In this document: in pieces, positions 9,522 through 16,542 of the stretch
Numbering within the stretch: the stretch's first letter is position 1
Layout: every line of letters starts with the position of its first letter
Notes under the pieces: model-generated
The model's input: only the letters and a program-made list of their open reading frames with translations
What the model was told of the DNA's origin: nothing
The model's database searches: none
Translations under genes and position numbers: made by a program
Assembly: GCA_937895845.1 (NCBI GenBank)
Contig: CALBLK010000020.1
Coordinates: forward strand, 1-64,000
Direction: 5' to 3'
DNA: 64,000 bases
Origin: an uncultured Prevotella sp.
GTDB taxonomy: Bacteria > Bacteroidota > Bacteroidia > Bacteroidales > Bacteroidaceae

Positions 9522-10064
9522 ATGCAAACAACCGAACAACAGTTTGAGAAAGCCCTGGCAGAATGTCGCGCCCTATTCGAGAAAAAGCTGCACGACTATG
9601 GCCCCTCATGGCGCATTCTCAGACCTTCTTCGCTCACCGACCAGCTGTTCATCAAAGCCAAGCGCATCAGAAGTCTCGAGACCAAGCGCCACGCAATGGT
9701 TGACGAGAGTGCCAAGTCCGGGTTTGTCGCCATCATCAACTATGGCATCGTGGGGCTGATCCAGCTCGACAAGGGCTTCGCCGACACCGTGGACATCAGC
9801 AACGAAGAGGCGCTGCGCCTCTATGACCACTACGCCAAGGAGGCGCTGCAACTGATGAAGCGGAAGAACCACGACTACGACGAGGCGTGGCGCTCGATGC
9901 GCGTGAGCAGCTACACCGACTTCATCCTCACAAAGATTGAGCGCATCAAGGAGATAGAGAACCTGCACGGCAATACCCTGGTGAGCGAGGGGATTGACGC
10001 CAACTATATGGACATTATCAACTATGCGGTGTTCGGAGTCATCAAACTCAGCGAAAGCGACTGA
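9522..10064 (+). CDS. DUF1599 protein (nucleotide-modification-associated domain, duplicated)
   Basis: The 180-residue protein consists of two copies of one domain. Residues 14-90 (KKLHDYGPSWRILRPSSLTD and the following IINYGIVGLIQL) align with residues 105-178 (KRKNHDYDEAWRSMRVSSYT and IINYAVFGVIKL). This is the DUF1599 layout, found in Bacteroidota and also linked to nucleotide modification by genome-context studies; its biochemical role is not established. It probably acts in the cytoplasm, with no signal peptide or membrane helix. It is first in the run leading to tpiA and ends five bases before the next start. Confidence 0.85.
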   Translation: MQTTEQQFEKALAECRALFEKKLHDYGPSWRILRPSSLTDQLFIKAKRIRSLETKRHAMVDESAKSGFVAIINYGIVGLIQLDKGFADTVDISNEEALRLYDHYAKEALQLMKRKNHDYDEAWRSMRVSSYTDFILTKIERIKEIENLHGNTLVSEGIDANYMDIINYAVFGVIKLSESD

Positions 10065-10068
10065 CAAA

Positions 10069-12141
10069 GTGGAACGTTTCAAGACTGCCGGCATAAACCT
10101 GTGCCGCCTTGTGGTGGCGGCTGTGTTTGTCCTCTCGGGCTTCGTCAAGGCCGTAGATCCCACCGGGACGGGCTACAAACTGGATGACTACCTGGAGGCA
10201 GCGGGGCTGCAAGGCTGGCTGCCCCAAGCCATCACCATCACCCTTTCCATCCTGCTCTCCGCCTTTGAGTTCGTGATGGGCATCTGTCTGCTCTTCGCCA
10301 TACGCCGCCGCTTGGTGTCAAGGCTGGCCCTGGCCTTTATGGCCGTGATGGCGGCCGTCACGCTGTGGCTGGCCCTGTTCAACCCCATCAGCGACTGCGG
10401 GTGCTTTGGCGACGCGGTGAAACTCACCAACTGGCAGACTTTCTGGAAAAACATCCTGCTGCTGGCCTGCATCATTCCGCTGGCAGCGGCCCCGCTCAGG
10501 ATGGCACGCTTCATCAGCCCCGGCACCCAGTGGATAGTGTTCAACTACTCGGCTGTGTTCATCCTGGCCGTCTCGGGCTACAGCCTCTACGACCTGCCCC
10601 TGTTCGACTTCCGCCCCTACCACGTCGGGGCCAACATCGCCAAGGGCATGGAGATTCCGCCGGGAGCGCAACAGCCGCAGTTCGTGACAACCTTCACACT
10701 CAGCAAGAACGGGGTGACCAAGACATTCACCCTTGACAACTACCCCGACTCGACCTGGACTTTCGTTGACAGCCACACCACCCAGCTGAGCGAGGGCTAC
10801 GTGCCCCCCATCCACGATTTCTCCATCACGCGGATGGACAACGGCGAGGACATCACCGACACGGTGCTCGCGCGGAGGGGCTACACGTTCCTGCTGGTGT
10901 CCCCCCATCTGGAAACGGCCGACGACAGCCGGCTCGACCTCATCAACCTCATCGCCGAATACGCCCGGGAACAGGGCATCCCCTTTCTCTGCCTCACCGC
11001 AAGCAACGAGAAGGGCGTGAGGCGGTGGAAGGAATATACCGGTGCCGAGTACACGTTTTGCCAGACCGACGAGACCACACTCACCACCATCATCCGCAGC
11101 AACCCGGGACTGCTGCTGCTGAAAGACGGCACCATCATCCGCAAGTGGAGCCACAACAGACTGCCCGGAGAGGCCGACCTCAAGGAGCCCATAGCCCGGG
11201 CGGAGATAGGTAGGATGCCCAGCGGCTCGACTCCGCGCAAGGTGGCTGGCATCCTTGTATGGTTCATCCTGCCGCTGGCCGCGCTCACCCTGGCCGACCG
11301 CCTGTGGGCCTGGACCAAATGGATCAGAAAGAGAAAGACATCAAGAACAAGTGTTCAACATTTAAAAAGCAAGAGAACTATGAGAAAGAAAATCGTAGCA
11401 GGCAACTGGAAGATGAACATGAACCTGCAAGAAGGTGTGGCTCTGGCCAAGGAACTTAACGAGACACTGACAGCAGACAAGCCCAACTGCGGCGTGATTA
11501 TCTGCACTCCGTTTATCCATCTGGCCACCGTGGCACAGCTGCTCAACAAGGACATCATCGGACTTGGCGCCGAGAACTGCGCTGACAAGGAAAAAGGCGC
11601 TTACACCGGCGAGGTTTCCGCCGAGATGGTGAAGAGCACCGGCGCGCACTACGTCATCTTGGGCCACTCCGAGCGCCGCGGCTACTATGGCGAGACACCG
11701 GAAATTCTGAAAGAAAAGGTGCTGCTGGCCCTGAAGCACGGCCTGAAAGTGATTTTCTGTATCGGCGAGAGCCTGGAGGAGCGCGAGGCCAACAAGCAGA
11801 ACGAGGTGGTGAAAGCAGAACTCGAAGGCAGCGTCTACAACCTGTCAGCAGAGGAATTCAAGAACATCATCATTGCCTACGAACCCATCTGGGCCATCGG
11901 CACCGGCAAGACTGCCACGGCAGAGCAGGCCGAGGAAATCCACGCCTACATCCGCTCAACCATCGCAGACAAATATGGCAAGGAGGTGGCCGAGGACACC
12001 ACTATCCTCTATGGCGGCAGCTGCAAAGCCAGCAACGCTCCCGAACTCTTTGCCAAGCCTGACATCGACGGCGGCCTCATCGGCGGCGCCTCACTGAAGG
12101 CGGCCGACTTCAAGGGCATCATCGACGCCTGGAAGAAATAA
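10069..12141 (+). CDS. DoxX/MauE-family membrane protein in one frame with triosephosphate isomerase
   Basis: One uninterrupted frame of 690 residues runs from a GTG at 10069 through two normally separate genes. The first 437 codons encode a DoxX/MauE-like protein: four membrane helices (about 8-150, with the family motif SDCGCFGDAVKLTNWQTF near residue 105), a linker, a thioredoxin-like region (about 280-370), and a last helix (GILVWFILPLAALTLADR) followed by basic residues. The isomerase begins at codon 438 with no stop between. The GTG is five bases after the DUF1599 stop, and no ATG lies near, which decides the start. The final basic residues predict that anything fused after them faces the cytoplasm, where the isomerase belongs. 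Either a true fusion, or the DoxX stop was lost or mis-sequenced. Confidence 0.65.
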   Translation: MERFKTAGINLCRLVVAAVFVLSGFVKAVDPTGTGYKLDDYLEAAGLQGWLPQAITITLSILLSAFEFVMGICLLFAIRRRLVSRLALAFMAVMAAVTLWLALFNPISDCGCFGDAVKLTNWQTFWKNILLLACIIPLAAAPLRMARFISPGTQWIVFNYSAVFILAVSGYSLYDLPLFDFRPYHVGANIAKGMEIPPGAQQPQFVTTFTLSKNGVTKTFTLDNYPDSTWTFVDSHTTQLSEGYVPPIHDFSITRMDNGEDITDTVLARRGYTFLLVSPHLETADDSRLDLINLIAEYAREQGIPFLCLTASNEKGVRRWKEYTGAEYTFCQTDETTLTTIIRSNPGLLLLKDGTIIRKWSHNRLPGEADLKEPIARAEIGRMPSGSTPRKVAGILVWFILPLAALTLADRLWAWTKWIRKRKTSRTSVQHLKSKRTMRKKIVAGNWKMNMNLQEGVALAKELNETLTADKPNCGVIICTPFIHLATVAQLLNKDIIGLGAENCADKEKGAYTGEVSAEMVKSTGAHYVILGHSERRGYYGETPEILKEKVLLALKHGLKVIFCIGESLEEREANKQNEVVKAELEGSVYNLSAEEFKNIIIAYEPIWAIGTGKTATAEQAEEIHAYIRSTIADKYGKEVAEDTTILYGGSCKASNAPELFAKPDIDGGLIGGASLKAADFKGIIDAWKK
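11380..12141 (+). CDS. tpiA: Triosephosphate isomerase (possible independent start)
   Basis: From the ATG at 11380 the frame encodes a complete 253-residue triosephosphate isomerase, the glycolytic enzyme that interconverts dihydroxyacetone phosphate and glyceraldehyde 3-phosphate. The catalytic residues are visible: Lys in AGNWKMN (residue 11), His in ILGHSERR, Glu in AYEPIWAIGTGKTA, and the phosphate-binding GGSCKASNAPE near the C-terminus. Its length is exactly that of a stand-alone enzyme. The sequence before the ATG (AAGAGAACT) is only a weak ribosome site, which is usual in Bacteroidota. The same frame continues upstream into the DoxX gene without a stop. Confidence 0.93.
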   Translation: MRKKIVAGNWKMNMNLQEGVALAKELNETLTADKPNCGVIICTPFIHLATVAQLLNKDIIGLGAENCADKEKGAYTGEVSAEMVKSTGAHYVILGHSERRGYYGETPEILKEKVLLALKHGLKVIFCIGESLEEREANKQNEVVKAELEGSVYNLSAEEFKNIIIAYEPIWAIGTGKTATAEQAEEIHAYIRSTIADKYGKEVAEDTTILYGGSCKASNAPELFAKPDIDGGLIGGASLKAADFKGIIDAWKK

Positions 12142-12241
12142 GGGACTGCACAACCCGCAACGGACACTCTGCACCGCGCGCCCCATGGGCAAGCGTGGCG
12201 GGGTGCCCGCCTTTCAGACAACAACACACAAGACAGACGAC

Positions 12242-12883
12242 ATGAAGCATCTTGCCGCTATCATCACGCTCACCCTCTGCACGGCACTGCCGGCAGCGGC
12301 CCAGACTTTCCTTGACCGCTTGCAGAAGAGCGGCAACGGACAGGGCACTGTCACGGTGACCCAGAGTGAGGAAATCAACGACCTGGTGAACGGGAACAAG
12401 ACGGCCACTGCCACTGAAAGGGCCGGCACGGCCAAGGCTGTGAGGACGCAGCCGGCCAAGCAAGCCACGCCGCAACCGGGCCACAAGCCGGCGGCGACGG
12501 GCAGAGACGGGCGGCAGGAACCCATCAGAGCAGAGAAGCCCAGGACTGGCGCCGAGCAGGACAATGTGCAGGACAGCCAGCCTTATGTGGACACTCACAA
12601 AAAAGTGATGCGCAAGAGCTACAAGGTGAACGGCTACCGCGTGCAGGTGTTTGCCGGTGGCAACACGCGCAACGACCGGAAAAAGGCGGAGCGCATCGGC
12701 AACGACATCAAGGCAAACTTCCCCAGCGAACCGGTGTACGTCCATTTCTACTCACCCAGATGGATATGCCGGGTGGGCAACTACCGCACCTACGAGGAGG
12801 CCTACGCCATGCTCCGCGCCGTGAAGGAGGCGGGCTACAGGCAGGCGGCCATCGTCAAGGGAAAAATCAGCGTACAGTATTGA
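12242..12883 (+). CDS. Secreted SPOR-domain protein
   Basis: This 213-residue protein begins with a cleavable signal peptide (MKHLAAIITLTLCTALPAAA). The ATG at 12242 is chosen because upstream in-frame codons would bury the signal. A low-complexity region rich in T, A, K and Q (about 45-115) is followed by a SPOR domain (about 135-210) with YRVQVFAGGNTRNDRKKAE and WICRVGNYRTYEEAYAML. SPOR domains bind peptidoglycan strands stripped of stem peptides, typically at division sites, so the protein is probably periplasmic. It sits between tpiA and folE, 10 bases before folE. Confidence 0.85.
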   Translation: MKHLAAIITLTLCTALPAAAQTFLDRLQKSGNGQGTVTVTQSEEINDLVNGNKTATATERAGTAKAVRTQPAKQATPQPGHKPAATGRDGRQEPIRAEKPRTGAEQDNVQDSQPYVDTHKKVMRKSYKVNGYRVQVFAGGNTRNDRKKAERIGNDIKANFPSEPVYVHFYSPRWICRVGNYRTYEEAYAMLRAVKEAGYRQAAIVKGKISVQY

Positions 12884-12893
12884 CACACTTCAC

Positions 12894-13466
12894 ATGAACA
12901 CCGACAACGAACAGCAACTCGACCAGCTGGCCGGCCACTACCGGTCCATCCTTGACCTGCTGGGCGAAGACCCCGGCCGCGAGGGCTTGGAGAAGACCCC
13001 CATGCGCGTGGCAAAGGCCATGAAAGTGCTCACCAGGGGCTATGCGATGGATGCCAACAAGGTGCTTACAGACGCCCTTTTCAAGGAAGACTACAGCCAG
13101 ATGGTCATCGTTAAGGACATTGACTTCTTCTCGCTCTGCGAGCACCACATGCTGCCTTTCTACGGCAAGGCGCACGTGGCCTATATTCCCAACGGCTACA
13201 TCACGGGGCTGAGCAAGATTGCCCGGGTGGTCGACATCTTCTCGCACCGCCTCCAAGTGCAGGAGCGCATGACACTGCAGATCAAGGAGTGTATCGAACA
13301 GACCCTCCACCCGCTCGGTGTGATGGTTGTGGTGGAGGCCAAGCACATGTGCATGCAGATGCGAGGGGTGGAGAAACAGAACTCCGTCACCACCACAAGC
13401 GACTTCAGCGGAGCCTTCAACCAAGCCAAGACACGGCAGGAATTCATGAACCTTATCCATAACTAA
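12894..13466 (+). CDS. folE: GTP cyclohydrolase I
   Basis: The 190-residue enzyme converts GTP to dihydroneopterin triphosphate, the first step of folate synthesis, as a cytoplasmic homodecamer. The zinc-site motif LCEHHMLPFYGKAHVAYIP (about residues 80-100) and the second ligand region KHMCMQMRGVEKQNSVTTT (about 145-165) are intact, as is the N-terminal EDPGREGLEKTPMRVAKAM. Length is typical of the type I enzyme. It directly follows the SPOR gene and is probably co-transcribed with it. Confidence 0.95.
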   Translation: MNTDNEQQLDQLAGHYRSILDLLGEDPGREGLEKTPMRVAKAMKVLTRGYAMDANKVLTDALFKEDYSQMVIVKDIDFFSLCEHHMLPFYGKAHVAYIPNGYITGLSKIARVVDIFSHRLQVQERMTLQIKECIEQTLHPLGVMVVVEAKHMCMQMRGVEKQNSVTTTSDFSGAFNQAKTRQEFMNLIHN

Positions 13467-13504
13467 GCAAGGAAGAGAAACCAAAAAGCCTATTTTTAAC
13501 TACC

Positions 13505-14071
13505 ATGTACCAGACAGACAGAGGAACTTACAGCAAGGGAAACATTTGCAGCCAGCTGGGCAACAGCTGCTTAGGGCGCACAGCCATCACCGCGGCCATT
13601 GTGGCCCTGATACTGGTGGCGGCCCACTATACAGTGCCATCGGAACAGCAGATGAGGGAGAAGGCGGTCAACGGCATCGCGCTCTGCATCATCTCCAACA
13701 TAGAGCACGACCAGGATGCTGCCGATGACATTGTGAGAAACATGGCGGCCGTGGTTACCAGAGTGGACTCCACAGGCAGGAACATCGAACAGATCAAGAT
13801 GTTCAACAAGCTCAACAGGATTGCAGTCTATCCGCACACGTTCTACTCCACCGTGCGCATTCACAACTACGCCCATGCCGGCGGCGTGCGCGTGGCCGTC
13901 GGCCTTTTCGGCATAGTGTTCCCCACGGTGAGCGCCAGCGACTACCTGCTGCGCACAGATGCTATGCAAAAAGACTACAAGGACGTTCCCCTGGGCCGGC
14001 ACCTTGTTGACGAGGGCGCCGACCCGGGCGCCGACTACGATGACGATTTCAACCCCTACGAAATCAGGTAA
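13505..14071 (+). CDS. Single-span membrane protein, possibly DUF4359-like
   Basis: This 188-residue protein has a short polar N-terminus, one membrane helix (AITAAIVALILVAAHYTV, about residues 27-45), then a domain facing the periplasm or cytoplasm. The helix is followed at once by PSEQQMREKAVNGIALCI, which recalls the DUF4359 pattern of a helix followed by a PSxxxY/M segment; that match is from memory and weak. The C-terminus is very acidic (DEGADPGADYDDDFNP). It follows folE by 38 bases and may share its transcript. Function unknown. Confidence 0.65.
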   Translation: MYQTDRGTYSKGNICSQLGNSCLGRTAITAAIVALILVAAHYTVPSEQQMREKAVNGIALCIISNIEHDQDAADDIVRNMAAVVTRVDSTGRNIEQIKMFNKLNRIAVYPHTFYSTVRIHNYAHAGGVRVAVGLFGIVFPTVSASDYLLRTDAMQKDYKDVPLGRHLVDEGADPGADYDDDFNPYEIR

Positions 14072-14149
14072 GGGGCAGGCTTGCCGCATTTCCGCTTAAC
14101 CCATACATTTTTCATTGGGTTGAAAGACATTTTCATTGGGTTGAGAGAT

Positions 14150-14602
14150 TCACCTCTTCAGCTTGAAAAAGTCGGTCACCAAGCGGCCGCACTCCCCTGC
14201 CAGCACACCCCTCACCACCTGGGCCTTGGGGTGAAGCGCCCGTGGTGCGAGCAGGGTGTAGCCGCGCTTCTCATCGCCCGCGCCGTAGACAATGCGGGGC
14301 ACCTGCGCCCAGCCGATGGCTCCGGCGCACATCACACAGGGTTCCACCGTGACATAGAGCGTACAGTCGGTGAGATACTTGCCGCCCAGCAGGTTGGCCG
14401 CCGACGTTATCGCCAGCATCTCGGCATGGGCGGTCACGTCGTGCAGGGTCTCCGTCTGGTTGTGGGCGCGCGCTATCACGCGCCCCCGGCACACAATCAC
14501 CGCCCCAACAGGTATCTCTCCCTCCTCGCCGGCCGCCACAGCCTCGGCCAGGGCCTTGCGCATAAACTGCTCGTCGGCCTTCAGTTGTTCTTCAGCTGTC
14601 AT
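14150..14602 (-). CDS. tadA: tRNA adenosine(34) deaminase
   Basis: This 150-residue cytidine-deaminase-fold enzyme converts the wobble adenosine of tRNA-Arg(ACG) to inosine. The zinc motif is intact: HAE in DVTAHAEMLAI (about residues 55-63) and PCxxC in VEPCVMCAGAIGWAQ (about 87-100). Length equals that of E. coli TadA. The ATG at 14602 is chosen because it lies 23 bases from a -7 box and gives the normal N-terminus; the open frame continues upstream only because it is antisense to birA. The window also carries a tRNA-Arg with anticodon ACG (24568-24641), which is the expected substrate. Confidence 0.92.
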   Translation of the reverse strand: MTAEEQLKADEQFMRKALAEAVAAGEEGEIPVGAVIVCRGRVIARAHNQTETLHDVTAHAEMLAITSAANLLGGKYLTDCTLYVTVEPCVMCAGAIGWAQVPRIVYGAGDEKRGYTLLAPRALHPKAQVVRGVLAGECGRLVTDFFKLKR

Positions 14603-14624
14603 GACATCAAAGGTTTGTATTCCA

Positions 14625-14655
14625 CAAAAGTACAACAATTCTTTTGATGTGTAAA
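14625..14655 (-). promoter_or_regulatory. tadA promoter, overlapping that of birA
   Basis: On the minus strand TTTA (14652-14655), 19 bases, TACTTTTG (14625-14632). The -7 region is part of a perfect 14-base inverted repeat shared with the birA promoter, and the two -33 boxes lie within 10 bases of each other. Confidence 0.65.
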
Positions 14656-14673
14656 GGATTTGTTGTACTTTTG
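14643..14673 (+). promoter_or_regulatory. birA promoter
   Basis: TTTG (14643-14646), 19 bases, TACTTTTG (14666-14673) match the Bacteroidota promoter exactly. Transcription would start about 15 bases before the birA ATG. The 14 bases at 14660-14673 are the exact reverse complement of 14625-14638, making the divergent promoter region symmetric. Confidence 0.75.
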
Positions 14674-14695
14674 CAAGAAAGGCAGTCAGACAACC

Positions 14696-15427
14696 ATGCA
14701 CGGCACCAGCATCATCCACATCGGCACGACCGGCTCGACCAACGACTTTCTCCGCACCTACCGTGGCGCTGAGGGACTGCGGATGACAGTGGCCGTGGCC
14801 GAGTGCCAGACCGCCGGTCGCGGCCAGGGGGCCAACACATGGGAGAGCGAAGACGGCAAGAACCTGCTGTTCTCCATCCTCATCCACCCCGCCACTGTCC
14901 CCCCACACCGGCAGTTTGTCATCTCGATGGCCGTGGCTCTGGCCATCTGCCGCACACTTGACGCCTATTCCGAGGGCTTCTGCATCAAGTGGCCCAACGA
15001 CATCTACTGGCACAACCGCAAGGTGTGCGGCATTCTCATAGAAAACAGCCTGTCGGGAAACCGCATCCGCGACTGCATCATCGGCATCGGCCTCAACGTG
15101 AACCAGCAGGTGTTCCGCAGCAATGCGCCCAATCCCGTGTCGCTGTTTCAGGTAACGGGGCATGAGCACAGCCGCGACAAGCTGCTCCAAGACATCCTCC
15201 GGGCTTTCGCCGCCATGGATCTCTGCGATGGCGAGGCCATCCGCACAGCCTACATGGAGCGGCTGTACCGCCGAAAGGGGCTGTTCAGGTTCAAGGATGG
15301 CGGCGGCGAGTTCCGCGCAGAGGTGGCGGCAGTCGCCCCCGACGGCCACCTGCTGCTGCGCAACGAGAGCGGCGACCTGCACTCCTACGCATTCAAGGAG
15401 GTGGAACATGTCCTTGGCAAACAGTAA
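14696..15427 (+). CDS. birA: Biotin--protein ligase (no DNA-binding domain)
   Basis: The 243-residue enzyme activates biotin with ATP and attaches it to biotin carboxyl carrier proteins. The catalytic domain shows TGSTNDFL near the N-terminus, AECQTAGRGQGANTWES (biotinyl-AMP loop, about residues 31-48) and KWPNDIYW (about 97-105), followed by the C-terminal beta domain from about residue 195. It lacks the N-terminal helix-turn-helix of group II BirA, so it is a group I ligase without repressor function. The ATG at 14696 is 15 bases past the predicted transcription start and immediately precedes the conserved domain. Confidence 0.93.
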   Translation: MHGTSIIHIGTTGSTNDFLRTYRGAEGLRMTVAVAECQTAGRGQGANTWESEDGKNLLFSILIHPATVPPHRQFVISMAVALAICRTLDAYSEGFCIKWPNDIYWHNRKVCGILIENSLSGNRIRDCIIGIGLNVNQQVFRSNAPNPVSLFQVTGHEHSRDKLLQDILRAFAAMDLCDGEAIRTAYMERLYRRKGLFRFKDGGGEFRAEVAAVAPDGHLLLRNESGDLHSYAFKEVEHVLGKQ

Positions 15428-15486
15428 CGCCACCGCAGCCAAGCGGGCAAGTCAGACAAGCGCGAATAAACGATAACCCTAAAGAT

Positions 15487-16197
15487 ATGTCAAAATTCAA
15501 ACGTATTCTTCTGAAGCTCAGCGGCGAGAGCCTCATGGGCAAACAAAACTTCGGCATTGACCCGGAGCGTCTGAGCGACTACGCCCGCCAGATTAAAGAG
15601 GTGCACGAGATGGGCGTGCAGATTGGTATTGTGATTGGCGGAGGCAACATCTTCCGCGGCCTCAGCGGCTCACAGAAAGGCTTTGACCGCGTGAAAGGCG
15701 ATCAGATGGGCATGTGTGCCACGGTAATCAACTCACTGGCACTCAGTTCGGCACTCGGCGTGCTGGGCGTAAAGACCAAGGTGCTCACGGCCATCCGCAT
15801 GGAGCCCATCGGCGAGTTCTACACCAAGTGGAAGGCCATCGAGGCCATGGAATCCGGCTATGTGTGCATCTTCTCCGCCGGGACAGGCAACCCCTACTTC
15901 ACCACTGACACGGGGTCCAGTCTTCGTGGCATCGAGATTGAGGCCGATGTCATGCTCAAGGGCACGCGCGTTGACGGCATCTACACCGCCGACCCGGAGA
16001 AAGACCCTGCGGCCACGAAATTCAAGGAGATAACCTATGACGAGATTTACACACGCGGTCTGAAGGTGATGGACCTCACCGCCACCACGATGTGCAAGGA
16101 GAACAACCTGCCCATCTATGTGTTCAACATGGACATTGTGGGCAATCTGAAAAAAGTGATGGACGGAGAGGAGATTGGCACGCTGGTGCACAACTGA
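15487..16197 (+). CDS. pyrH: UMP kinase
   Basis: This 236-residue amino-acid-kinase-fold enzyme phosphorylates UMP to UDP. Key segments are present: LLKLSGESLMG at the N-terminus, GIVIGGGNIFRG (about residues 47-58), SAGTGNPYFTTDTGSSLRGIE (about 128-148), and LKGTRVDGIYTADPEKDP (about 157-174). Length is standard. It is 59 bases after birA and followed by a strong terminator. Confidence 0.95.
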   Translation: MSKFKRILLKLSGESLMGKQNFGIDPERLSDYARQIKEVHEMGVQIGIVIGGGNIFRGLSGSQKGFDRVKGDQMGMCATVINSLALSSALGVLGVKTKVLTAIRMEPIGEFYTKWKAIEAMESGYVCIFSAGTGNPYFTTDTGSSLRGIEIEADVMLKGTRVDGIYTADPEKDPAATKFKEITYDEIYTRGLKVMDLTATTMCKENNLPIYVFNMDIVGNLKKVMDGEEIGTLVHN

Positions 16198-16258
16198 CCT
16201 TCAGCCGCCGCCACACAGCGACCTGCAGCGCGCCACGCAGATCAGAACATACAGACGG

Positions 16259-16300
16259 GCCGCCCTGACAAAGCAGACCACTTTGCCGGGGCGGCTTTTT
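16259..16300 (+). terminator. Intrinsic terminator after pyrH
   Basis: GCCGCCC (16259-16265) pairs with GGGCGGC (16289-16295), with further AAAG/CTTT pairing inside, followed by TTTTT. It lies about 60 bases after the pyrH stop. The rest of 16198-16494 shows no gene. Confidence 0.85.
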
Positions 16301-16494
16301 CATTGGCACACGCGCAGCAAGGCTGGAGACAGCAGTATCCCGCTATGGGGGCAACGGAAAACCCGGAAAACGCGCCGGCAATTTCATGGGACAACCCTGA
16401 ACCGCAGGGCCAGACGCAGGGAAATATCAATGTGGAATATCATTTTTCACGGATAAAAGCGCAGAAAGAAAAGCCCCTATTCCGCCACGCCTCC

Positions 16495-16502
16495 TACCTT
16501 TG
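16495..16502 (+). promoter_or_regulatory. Possible -7 element for the glycosidase pair
   Basis: TACCTTTG matches the Bacteroidota -7 box and lies 40 bases before the GH27 gene. No TTTG is seen at the normal -33 distance, so the promoter may need an activator. Confidence 0.5.
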
Positions 16503-16542
16503 CTAATTATTTAGTGTAAACAAAGCGACTAACAACCTTTTT

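Noticed and set aside
14603..15442. Upstream extension of the tadA frame (to 430 residues)
   Set aside because: The extra 280 codons are antisense to birA and precede the mapped -7 box; the normal TadA length starts at 14602.
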